Source: an uncultured Lachnospiraceae bacterium (GTDB taxonomy: Bacteria; Bacillota; Clostridia; Lachnospirales; Lachnospiraceae). Taken from it: a stretch of 64,000 nucleotides of DNA. The notes beneath the pieces were generated by a model. It was given only the letters and a program-made list of their open reading frames with translations, was not told the DNA's origin and made no database searches. A program made the translations under genes and the position numbers. The stretch lies in NCBI GenBank assembly GCA_946558465.1, contig CAMNTM010000008.1, positions 1-64,000 on the forward strand. Direction: 5' to 3'. Positions 27,356-35,243 of this stretch are shown here, one piece after another (the stretch's first letter is position 1; every line of letters starts with the position of its first letter).

Positions 27356-28252
27356 ATGGATACAAAACAAATTATGTATTTTATAGAGGTTGCAGATAAC
27401 GGAAGCTTTTCCGCAGCGGCCAAAGCACTGTCTGTAACGCAGCCGACATTAAGTATTGCTGTACAGAAGCTGGAAGAAAAGTTAGGCTTTTCGTTATTTA
27501 CTTATAACCAGAAAAATCTCTGCCTTACCAATAACGGGCAGACGTTTTATAAGTATGCCAAGGAATTTGCGGATGCTTATAACCATATGGTGGATGCATC
27601 GGTCAACATAAAACAGGGAGTATTCGGAAGTATTACGATTGTGGCGTCTCCGGTGATTGCCAAGCATTATCTCACAGGACTTCTGACAGAATATCACGGG
27701 CAGTATCCGGAAGTGGAGCTAAGTATATGTTCACGTAATGCACTGCATGACTCTTTTGGAATGCTGGACAGACAAGAGGCAGATTTTAGTCTCTGTTCAC
27801 TTCCTGTTGATGAGGCGGAGTATGGATATATATTAGTGAGCAGACAGCAGCTGGTTCTGGGGGTACATAGAACCCATCCTCTGGCAGGCAGTACATCAGT
27901 GTTATTTGCAGACTTAAAGGATGAAGTGTTTTTGGATACGAGCTATGATTATAATCTTCACAGACAGTTTCTTATAAATTGTGAAAAAGCGGGATTTGCG
28001 CCCAGAATTGCCATGAGGTCCAATGATATGGATTTTCTGGCATCGTTAGTAAACCGCAATTGGGGAATATTTATGATGCCTCGTCTTCTGTGGGAAGCAT
28101 CCAGGTATCCGGACGTCAGGCTTTTAGATATTACCGGAGCCGCAGTTGACTGGAATCTGGGACTGGTTTATAAAAAGAGTTCGCCGGTGAGTAACGCATG
28201 TCAGCTTTTTTTAGATATGAGCGGCAGATTTTTTTCGGACGGGATTATATAA
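27356..28252 (+). CDS. LysR-family transcriptional regulator
   Basis: This 298-residue protein has an N-terminal helix-turn-helix (about 1-60) with GSFSAAAKALSVTQPTLSIAVQKLEEKLG. A periplasmic-binding-fold effector domain (about 90-295) follows. The track starts at GTG 27335. ATG 27356 gives the standard MDTKQIMYFIEVADNGSF start and has GAGGCAGGA before it. It lies between the tct-M24 cluster and an AEC permease, so it probably senses a related metabolite and activates one of them. Confidence 0.92.
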   Translation: MDTKQIMYFIEVADNGSFSAAAKALSVTQPTLSIAVQKLEEKLGFSLFTYNQKNLCLTNNGQTFYKYAKEFADAYNHMVDASVNIKQGVFGSITIVASPVIAKHYLTGLLTEYHGQYPEVELSICSRNALHDSFGMLDRQEADFSLCSLPVDEAEYGYILVSRQQLVLGVHRTHPLAGSTSVLFADLKDEVFLDTSYDYNLHRQFLINCEKAGFAPRIAMRSNDMDFLASLVNRNWGIFMMPRLLWEASRYPDVRLLDITGAAVDWNLGLVYKKSSPVSNACQLFLDMSGRFFSDGII

Positions 28253-28277
28253 AAGTTCGCTGATAAAAGGAGGAAGT

Positions 28278-29261
28278 ATGGACTGCTTTATGCTGGCGGT
28301 ATCGGTGGTACTGCCCCTGTTTCTGTATATGCTGGTGGGAGTGCTGATCAGACATTTTAAAATTTTTACAGAGGAAAATTTTAAGGCGGTAAACCGCATG
28401 ATTTTTCACGTGCTGATTCCACTGACGCTTTTTTTCAGCGTCTATAAGGTGGATTTAAAGAGTGCAGTCGAGCCGAAGCTGTATGTGTATGTCTGGCTCA
28501 GTGTAATTGCAGTTTTTTGTATTCTCTATATGGTTTTTCGGAAGGTTCTGCATAATACACTGCCGGAGTGTCCTGCAGAAGATTCCCTGATAAAGCTTAA
28601 CAGGCCGGATGCCGCAACGATGCTGCAGGGAATGTTCCGAAGTAATTTTGTATTGTTCGGAGTGTCGATTGCTTCTTCCTTATGTGATGAGGAAGGGGTG
28701 GCAGCGATCTCTGCACTGGCAGCGATTGTTGTCCCAACCTTTAATATATTGGCAGTAATTTTGTTTGAGTCGGTCCGGGGAGAAAAGGTATCTGTAAAGA
28801 AAATGCTTGCCGGAATCCTTAAAAATCCACTGGTAGATGCAGGTATATTGGGAATTGCGGCGTCGGTTCTTAAGCTAAGGCTTCCGGAGCTTATCACAGG
28901 GCCGTTTGAAAAGCTTGGAGATGCGGCTACGCCGCTGGCTCTTGTAGTGCTTGGCGGGATGCTTTCTATAAAAAGCATATCGGCGCACAGATATTATCTG
29001 GTATTTTCTGCTTTTATCAAATTAGTTTTTATTCCTCTTGTGACAGTCGGACTTGGTATCATAGCGGGCTTCCGGGGAAATAATCTGGTCGCGGTTCTGG
29101 CCGTATTTGCTGCGCCGACAGCTGTGGCATCGACACCGATGGCACAGGCGATGGGAGGAAACGGAAAGCTGGCAGGAGAAATTGTTGCCGTAACGTCGGC
29201 AGGATGTATTGTGACAATCTTCTTATGGGTATTTGTGCTGTCGGGGATGGGTTTTATATAG
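28278..29261 (+). CDS. AEC (auxin efflux carrier) family transporter
   Basis: This 327-residue membrane protein has about ten spans in the two-halves AEC arrangement. The first half reads VVLPLFLYMLVGVLIRHFKI, and the second includes GDAATPLALVVLGGML and AVFAAPTAVASTPMAQAMGG. Bacterial members move malate, malonate and similar acids. It starts 25 bases after the LysR gene behind AAAGGAGG. Its stop codon touches the REP palindrome. It may export or take up a product of the neighbouring cluster; that is inference. Confidence 0.88.
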   Translation: MDCFMLAVSVVLPLFLYMLVGVLIRHFKIFTEENFKAVNRMIFHVLIPLTLFFSVYKVDLKSAVEPKLYVYVWLSVIAVFCILYMVFRKVLHNTLPECPAEDSLIKLNRPDAATMLQGMFRSNFVLFGVSIASSLCDEEGVAAISALAAIVVPTFNILAVILFESVRGEKVSVKKMLAGILKNPLVDAGILGIAASVLKLRLPELITGPFEKLGDAATPLALVVLGGMLSIKSISAHRYYLVFSAFIKLVFIPLVTVGLGIIAGFRGNNLVAVLAVFAAPTAVASTPMAQAMGGNGKLAGEIVAVTSAGCIVTIFLWVFVLSGMGFI

Positions 29262-29362
29262 GGACAGGGCAAAATCCGGCAAAACGCGTCACTGGCGGGT
29301 TTTGCTGGATACTTCGTAAGTGAATCAGGGACGGGGTAAAACGAGTTTTACTCCGTCCCTGA
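29261..29362. repeat. REP-like palindrome, copy 2 (inverted relative to copy 1)
   Basis: GGGACAGGGCAAAAT (29261-29275) leads into a hairpin CCGGCAAAAC/GTTTTGCTGG (29276-29308). After it comes TCAGGGACGGGGTAAAA/TTTTACTCCGTCCCTGA (29325-29362) with the same CGAG loop as copy 1. The order of 15-mer and CGAG hairpin is reversed relative to 21375-21433. It fills the whole space between the AEC stop codon and the tetR stop codon. Confidence 0.85.
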
Positions 29363-29953
29363 TCTATGGCTTTTAATTATTAGTCTTACAGAGCGGTACA
29401 GAAAAGGTTTGTATGCTTCAATTGGCAGCGGTTCACTGTAGAGAATGGAATTATATCCGGCTGAACCGGCCAGTTCTACGATTGTAAAGAGCATTACATT
29501 CACATCTGCGTAGTCATACTTATCTTTTTCTATCAATTCAAGAAATTTTTCGTAAATATCATTATCATTATTTTCCCCGGTAAGCAGAGTAGAACGCAGC
29601 GCGCCCATCACAAGATTTTTGGAGATGAAGTTAAGGAGCGGTTTATTTTCCACCAGTGTGTCAATAACGTGATTAATGATGAATATCATCTGTTCCTCCA
29701 GGCAGGAGATACCGGCCTCATTAAGAGCATTTCCGGCAGCGTCGAAAAGCTCTCGTGTCTTATGGACAACCAGCTTATTTTTAATATCATATTTGTCTTT
29801 AAAATATAGATAGAAGGTCCCCTTTGCGACACCTGCCCTTTCTACAATATCTGAGATGGCAGTGGAATTGATTCCCTTCGTAGTGAATAGTTCATACGCG
29901 GTGTTGAAAAGTGCTTCCTTTTTTCTTTTTTTGTTTTCATCGACTTTTCCCAT
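29348..29953 (-). CDS. TetR-family regulator of the MMPL exporter
   Basis: This 201-residue protein has an N-terminal helix-turn-helix (about 10-55) with TAISDIVERAGVAKGTFYLYFKDKYDI and a helical ligand/dimer domain. It is divergent from the MMPL gene, and three matching TGACT-type palindromes lie in the shared spacer, so it probably represses both units. The start follows AGGAG by about 9 bases. The last codons (SGTE and stop) are encoded inside the REP palindrome, so the native C terminus may have been replaced. Confidence 0.92.
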   Translation of the reverse strand: MGKVDENKKRKKEALFNTAYELFTTKGINSTAISDIVERAGVAKGTFYLYFKDKYDIKNKLVVHKTRELFDAAGNALNEAGISCLEEQMIFIINHVIDTLVENKPLLNFISKNLVMGALRSTLLTGENNDNDIYEKFLELIEKDKYDYADVNVMLFTIVELAGSAGYNSILYSEPLPIEAYKPFLYRSVRLIIKSHRSGTE

Positions 29954-30035
29954 ACTGGAGCGGCTCCTTTTTCTTTTTGTATTACTACATTATAACCAAT
30001 AGACAGCTTTCCTTTCAAGTATATTATCATAAAAA

Positions 30036-30124
30036 TGACTAAAAGTCAAAAATTTGAATAAAATATATTGACTATTAGTCATTTTTGAGATATAGTGATT
30101 AATGTAAGAAATGACCAATAGTCA
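30036..30124. promoter_or_regulatory. Three TetR operators and the MMPL promoter
   Basis: Palindromes TGACTAAAAGTCA (30036-30048), TGACTATTAGTCA (30069-30081) and TGACCAATAGTCA (30112-30124) share the form TGACYNNNAGTCA. Their centres are 33 and 43 bases apart, about three and four helical turns. The middle site overlaps the -35 box TTGACT (30068-30073). The -10 box TATAGT (30091-30096) follows after 17 bases. Confidence 0.85.
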
Positions 30125-30147
30125 TAAATGAAAGGGAGAGAAGTAGA

Positions 30148-32223
30148 ATGGTGAGTTTTGGGAAAAAGGTGGTAAAGTACAGAATACCGATACTGATTGT
30201 CAGTATACTGCTGTTGATTCCGTCGGCGCTTGGGTATGTGAATACCAGAGTAAATTATGATGTCCTTACTTATCTGCCGGAGGATATTGAGACGATGAAG
30301 GGGCAGGATATTATGGTGGAAGATTTTGGAACAGGAGCCTTTTCTATGTTTATTGCAGACGGCATGGAAGGTAAGGATGTCGTAAAGCTGAAGGAGAGGA
30401 TTGAAAAAGTAGACCATGTAACCAATGTACTTTGGTATGATTCTGTGGCAGATATTTCGATTCCCGTGAGTATGCTTCCAGATAACCTCTATGAGGTATT
30501 TAATTCGGATACCGGTACGATGATGGCTATTTTCTTTGATGAAGGGACGTCGGCGGATACAACTATGGAGGCCATCGAAGAAATCAGAGACCTGGCTGGA
30601 AAGCAGTGCTTCCTAAGCGGAATGTCTGCTATCGTGACGGATACGAAGAATCTGGCAGAAAAGGAAACTCCGCTTTATGTGTTGATTGCAGTCATCTTAT
30701 CTACACTGGTGCTGGGAATTACGATGGAGTCTATATTTGTACCGATTTTGTTTCTTCTGAGTATAGGGATGGCAATTGTATATAATCTCGGAAGTAATAT
30801 TTTTCTGGGAGAGATTTCTTATATTACAAAGGCGCTGTCGGCGGTGCTGCAGCTGGGAGTCACAATGGATTATTCTATCTTCCTGATGCACAGCTACGAG
30901 GAGCAGCAGGTCCGGTTTGAAGGGGATAAAAAACGGGCGATGGCGCATGCAATTTCACAGACTTTTTCTTCTGTGATCGGAAGCTCGATTACAACAGTTG
31001 CAGGTTTTATTGCCCTTTGTTTTATGACCTTTACATTGGGGATGGATATAGGAGTAGTCATGTCAAAGGGAGTTATTCTTGGAGTCATCACATGCGTTAC
31101 GATTCTGCCCTCTATGATTTTGTGCTGCGATAAGCTGATTGAGAAGACGAGACATAAACCTCTGCTTCCGGATATCGGGCGTATTTCAGATAAGGTGACA
31201 AAGCGGTATCTCTGGTATGTGGCAGCTTTTTTGATTCTTCTGGCGCCGGCAGTTTATGGAAATAACCATACGGCAGTTTATTACAATTTGGACGAAACAC
31301 TTCCTAAAGAGCTTCCAAGCATTATTGCAAATGAAAAGCTTAAGGAAGATTATGACATGAATACAACCCACATTCTACTGATAGACAGCAGTGTCCCTTC
31401 TTATGAAGCAGGAAAGATGCTGGACAGGATTGAAAAAACAGACGGAGTAAAATGGGCGCTGGGGCTTGATAAGCTTGTTGGTCCGGGAATTCCTGTGAAT
31501 ATGCTTCCGGAGTCTGTCACCGGCATGCTGAAAAATGACAAATACCAGATGGTGTTGATTAATTCGGAGTATAAGGTAGCTACAGATGAGCTCAACGAAC
31601 AGATTACGGAAATCAATAAGATCGTAGACCAGTATGATAAGACGGCTATGCTGGTAGGAGAAGGGCCTCTTACGAATGACCTGATAGAAATTACAGATGT
31701 GGATTTTAAGACGGTAAGTACTGTATCAATCGGAATTATATTTGTTATTATTTTGATTTTATTCCGATCTGTTACGATTCCGATTATTCTTGTAGGCGTA
31801 ATTGAATTTGCGATATTTGTAAATATGGGAATTCCGTTTTATATGGGAACTGAACTTCCGTTTGTTGCGTCTATCGTTATCGGAACCATTCAGCTTGGAG
31901 CTACTGTAGATTATGCGATACTCATGACGACAAGATATAAACGGGAGAGAAGCAGAGGGGCCGCAAAATACGATGCGGTTACGACGGCGCATAAGGCATC
32001 TGCACAGTCCATTATTGTAAGTTCACTCAGCTTTTTTGCGGCAACTATCGGCGTAGGACTTTATTCCAATATTGATATGATCAGCTCTTTGTGCATTCTG
32101 ATGGCGAGAGGTGCGGTTATCAGTATGGTTGTGGTAGTGTTTATACTTCCGTCTATGTTTATGATATTTGATAAGGTAATTGTGAAGACAAGTAAGGATT
32201 TTTTGCCGAAAGGCAGCAGATAA
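30148..32223 (+). CDS. MMPL/RND-family membrane exporter (YdfJ-like)
   Basis: This 691-residue protein has two repeats, each with one N-terminal span, an extracellular loop of about 140-160 residues and five clustered spans. That is the MMPL/HAE3 layout. Repeated motifs include LQLGVTMDYSIFLMHSYEE in half one and IQLGATVDYAILMTTRYK in half two, with the proton-relay Asp in each. It probably exports a lipid-like or amphiphilic compound. The start is ATG 30148 behind GGGAGAG. It is under TetR control and followed 13 bases later by its likely partner gene. Confidence 0.9.
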   Translation: MVSFGKKVVKYRIPILIVSILLLIPSALGYVNTRVNYDVLTYLPEDIETMKGQDIMVEDFGTGAFSMFIADGMEGKDVVKLKERIEKVDHVTNVLWYDSVADISIPVSMLPDNLYEVFNSDTGTMMAIFFDEGTSADTTMEAIEEIRDLAGKQCFLSGMSAIVTDTKNLAEKETPLYVLIAVILSTLVLGITMESIFVPILFLLSIGMAIVYNLGSNIFLGEISYITKALSAVLQLGVTMDYSIFLMHSYEEQQVRFEGDKKRAMAHAISQTFSSVIGSSITTVAGFIALCFMTFTLGMDIGVVMSKGVILGVITCVTILPSMILCCDKLIEKTRHKPLLPDIGRISDKVTKRYLWYVAAFLILLAPAVYGNNHTAVYYNLDETLPKELPSIIANEKLKEDYDMNTTHILLIDSSVPSYEAGKMLDRIEKTDGVKWALGLDKLVGPGIPVNMLPESVTGMLKNDKYQMVLINSEYKVATDELNEQITEINKIVDQYDKTAMLVGEGPLTNDLIEITDVDFKTVSTVSIGIIFVIILILFRSVTIPIILVGVIEFAIFVNMGIPFYMGTELPFVASIVIGTIQLGATVDYAILMTTRYKRERSRGAAKYDAVTTAHKASAQSIIVSSLSFFAATIGVGLYSNIDMISSLCILMARGAVISMVVVVFILPSMFMIFDKVIVKTSKDFLPKGSR

Positions 32224-32236
32224 GGAGGTAATTTTC

Positions 32237-34288
32237 ATGAAGAAAAATATGAAGGTAAGAGTTTTGGCAGGGTCTATGGCAGTATTTATGGCAGCGGCAG
32301 CTGCGGGAATTTGTGGAGAAGGAATGCCGGTGGCTAAGGTGTGTGCCGAAGAACAGATAGAAGAGCTTGAGAAGGCAGCCGAGGATATTTTAGGGGATGA
32401 AGATGCGAAGGAACAAGACGGTATCTTTAAGGATGAGGCTGTGTATGTAAAGGCAGATGCTTCGGGACAGGTTACAGAAACGACGGTTACGGAATGGCTT
32501 AAAAATCCAGGACGAGGTGAAGTGGCAGACAGTTCTGAGCTTGAAAATATAAAGAATATTAAAGGAGAGGAAGCATTTACAGAAGGCAGCGGAGGAAAGG
32601 TATCCTGGAAGGCGGAGGGTGAAGATATTTACTATCAGGGAACTACAAAAAAAGAGATTCCGGTGGGAGTAAAGGTGTCCTATAAGCTGAACGGAAAGGA
32701 TGTTTCCGCTGAGGAGCTTAAAGGAAGCGACGGCAGGGTGGAAATACGAATTGATTATGAGAATAAGTCTAAAGAAACAGTTTTAGTGGATGGACAGGAA
32801 ACGGAGATGTATACACCATTTACAGTAGTGACAGCCCTTATGCTTCCAACCAAAGAGTATAAAAATATAAGTATAGATCACGGGAAGATTATCTCAGACG
32901 CAGACAAAGCGATTGTGGCGGGAATTGCATTTCCAGGACTTCAGGATAACTTAAGCTTAGAAAACAGTGATGTTAATATTCCCGACAGCGTTACAATTAC
33001 AGCAGATGTGAAAAACGCTTCGGTCGGCCCTGCTGTTACGCTGGCTTCTGCACAGATTCTGAGTGAATTCGGGTTAGACGACATAGAGGGATTTGATGAT
33101 TTGGAGGATTCCCTTACGGCTCTTGAGGATGCAGCAAATCAGCTTACAGACGGTTCCGAAGAGGCGGCTGACGGGGCTGATACACTGGCTGGCGGAGCTT
33201 TAGAGCTGGCGGCTGGAATGAGCACGTTGAACGATAAAGGAGGGGAGATGGTTTCCGGAGTAAATTCACTGGTTTCTGGAGTGAATGCCTATGCAGGAGG
33301 AGTCAGCAGTCTGGCGCAGGGAAGCTCTCAGCTGGCAGCCGGAGCAGAAGGTGTAGATAACGGAGCTCTGGCGCTGCAGGAAGGAATAACAAATGCAAAG
33401 GACGGAGCCGCTCAGGTATCGGCAGGCTTGGAGCAGGCAGGACCGGCAGTAGAAAATATGGTAACACAGATATGCACAAGTCTTGACGGGATAAAAGGAG
33501 TTATGGGTGCATCTCAGATTTCTCTTGCAAGTGACCAGGTGGAGACTTCTATTGTGCCGACGAAGGGAGCGGACGAGATTGTATCGTCGGCAATGGCACA
33601 GATACCGGCGGAGCTTTCGGATGAGCAGAAAGCGTCGGTAAGAGCTGCGATTGCCTCAGCGGTACAGGAGACTCAGATGAACCAAGAAGTGTCTGTAAGC
33701 AGAACAGGAACCGGAGATGCCGCTGCACAGTCTGCCCAGGATGCGGCCGCGGCTATTGATGCTTTGAAAGCTGAGATTGCAAATCAGTCAGGAGCTCTTA
33801 ATACGCAGCTTGGACAGTTAAAGGCCGGAGCAGATGCGGTAAACGGCGGATTGGGACAGCTGTCTGCCGGAGCAGCAAAGCTTACCCAGGGAACTGCACA
33901 GCTTCGAAGCGGCGCAGATGCTTTGGCTTCTGGAGCTGAAGAGCTTAATTCTTCCAGCGGTCTTCTTACCGCAGGTACGTCAAAGCTTCAGGAGGGAAGC
34001 GCGCAGCTTTCATCAGGGAGTGGGCAGCTGTCTGCCGGAGCAGATGCAGTGGCAGAAGGAAGTCTTTCATTAGCGGAGGGAAATCGTGCACTTGCCGATG
34101 GAATGCAGGAATTTAAGACATCAGGAATTGATAAGCTGACGGAAGCGTTCGACGGAGATATCGAAAAGGCAGTTTCAAGAATCCGGGCAATGTCGGATTT
34201 GGGGAAAAATTACAGGTCCTTTGCCGGGATTCAGGAAGGAATGGACGGAAGCACAAAATTTGTGATTGAGACGGAAGGAGTAGAGTAA
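32237..34288 (+). CDS. Secreted protein with LxxG heptad repeats, partner of the MMPL exporter
   Basis: This 683-residue protein has an N-terminal signal of about 36 residues (VLAGSMAVFMAAAAAGICG...CAEE). A mixed domain (about 40-290) and a long helical region (about 290-640) follow. The helical part contains many xxxLxxG units, such as GALELAAGMSTL and GSSQLAAGAEG, in two blocks separated by a QSAQDAAAAIDALKAEI segment. These repeats occur in YhgE/Pip-type and MMPL-associated Firmicute proteins. It probably forms an extracytoplasmic coiled stalk that works with the exporter. No C-terminal membrane anchor is visible. Confidence 0.82.
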   Translation: MKKNMKVRVLAGSMAVFMAAAAAGICGEGMPVAKVCAEEQIEELEKAAEDILGDEDAKEQDGIFKDEAVYVKADASGQVTETTVTEWLKNPGRGEVADSSELENIKNIKGEEAFTEGSGGKVSWKAEGEDIYYQGTTKKEIPVGVKVSYKLNGKDVSAEELKGSDGRVEIRIDYENKSKETVLVDGQETEMYTPFTVVTALMLPTKEYKNISIDHGKIISDADKAIVAGIAFPGLQDNLSLENSDVNIPDSVTITADVKNASVGPAVTLASAQILSEFGLDDIEGFDDLEDSLTALEDAANQLTDGSEEAADGADTLAGGALELAAGMSTLNDKGGEMVSGVNSLVSGVNAYAGGVSSLAQGSSQLAAGAEGVDNGALALQEGITNAKDGAAQVSAGLEQAGPAVENMVTQICTSLDGIKGVMGASQISLASDQVETSIVPTKGADEIVSSAMAQIPAELSDEQKASVRAAIASAVQETQMNQEVSVSRTGTGDAAAQSAQDAAAAIDALKAEIANQSGALNTQLGQLKAGADAVNGGLGQLSAGAAKLTQGTAQLRSGADALASGAEELNSSSGLLTAGTSKLQEGSAQLSSGSGQLSAGADAVAEGSLSLAEGNRALADGMQEFKTSGIDKLTEAFDGDIEKAVSRIRAMSDLGKNYRSFAGIQEGMDGSTKFVIETEGVE

Positions 34289-34411
34289 GAGATAATCAGT
34301 TATTGCAGCTGACTTTGTGTAGTCTGCCGGCTGCACCTGTAATAAAAAATTAAGAAATATAAAAGTCGGATTTTTATTTACTGAACTCTTGTATTTTGTT
34401 ATTCTATATAA

Positions 34412-34482
34412 TGCCGGGGCAGAAATTATGCAGATCCTATGAGCATACTCATACGGACATCCCATAAAGCAGGCCCCTGGCA
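34412..34482 (+). ncRNA. Candidate structured leader before the ABC exporter
   Basis: TGCCGGGGC (34412-34420) pairs with GCCCCTGGCA (34473-34482). Inside, TTATG pairs with CATAA, and CCTATGAG with CTCATACGG around a CATA loop. This makes one long three-tier hairpin of about 71 bases. No T-run follows, so it is not a standard terminator. It lies 53 bases before the ATPase start. I do not recognise a riboswitch class. Confidence 0.4.
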
Positions 34483-34535
34483 TTTGTGCTTATAGATTAG
34501 CCGAGACATTAGAATGACATCAGGAGGACATTGTT

Positions 34536-35243
34536 ATGAAGTTTACCATCGAGCATTTGGTCAAGCAGTTTGAAAATAAGGAGGTTCTGCGGGATATTAA
34601 CTTTACCTTTGAAGAAGGAAAGATATATGGACTGCTGGGAAGAAACGGTGCAGGTAAAACGACACTGTTTAACTGCATTAACCGTGATATAAAAGCGGAC
34701 AGTGGAAGCTTTTATCTGGAAATTGACGGACAGAGCCGGGAGCTTTCAGCAGAGGATATCGGTTATGTACTTTCTACGCCTACTGTACCGGAGTTTCTGA
34801 CAGGCCGTGAGTTTCTTAAGTTTTTCATAGAAATCAATGAGAAGTCAATCGGAGAGTTCAGGCCGCTTGATGAGTATTTTGACTATATGAGTATTGCAAG
34901 AGAGGATAGAGATAAGCTTCTAAAGGACTATTCGCACGGTATGAAAAATAAAATGCAGATGCTGATTAACATTATCGCCCGGCCGAATATTCTGCTGTTA
35001 GATGAGCCGCTGACCTCTCTGGATGTGGTAGTGGCGGAGGAGATGAAGGAACTCCTGCGGAATTTGAAGGAGGGGAGGATTACGATTTTTTCTACACATC
35101 TTATGGATCTGGCGCTTGATTTATGTGATGAGATTGTGCTTTTGAGTCACGGGGAGCTGGAGGTTGTAGAAAAGAGCAGCCTAGACAGTCATGAGTTTAA
35201 GGAAAAAATCATTGCGGCACTGCGGGAGGAAAATCATGATTAA
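34536..35243 (+). CDS. ABC transporter ATP-binding protein
   Basis: This 235-residue ATPase has Walker A GRNGAGKTT, a signature variant YSHGMKNKMQ, and Walker B ILLLDEPLTSLD. The final H-loop His lies in IFSTHLMDLA. It starts at ATG 34536 behind AGGAGG and overlaps the permease gene by 8 bases, which indicates coupling. It powers the large permease that follows. No binding protein or regulator is adjacent, so the substrate is unknown; an export role is likely. Confidence 0.92.
   Translation: MKFTIEHLVKQFENKEVLRDINFTFEEGKIYGLLGRNGAGKTTLFNCINRDIKADSGSFYLEIDGQSRELSAEDIGYVLSTPTVPEFLTGREFLKFFIEINEKSIGEFRPLDEYFDYMSIAREDRDKLLKDYSHGMKNKMQMLINIIARPNILLLDEPLTSLDVVVAEEMKELLRNLKEGRITIFSTHLMDLALDLCDEIVLLSHGELEVVEKSSLDSHEFKEKIIAALREENHD

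Noticed and set aside
33150-34110. Tandem DNA-like repeats resembling a repeat array
   Set aside because: The repetition comes from xxxLxxG heptads in the protein; there are no fixed-length DNA repeats with unique spacers, so it is not a CRISPR array.
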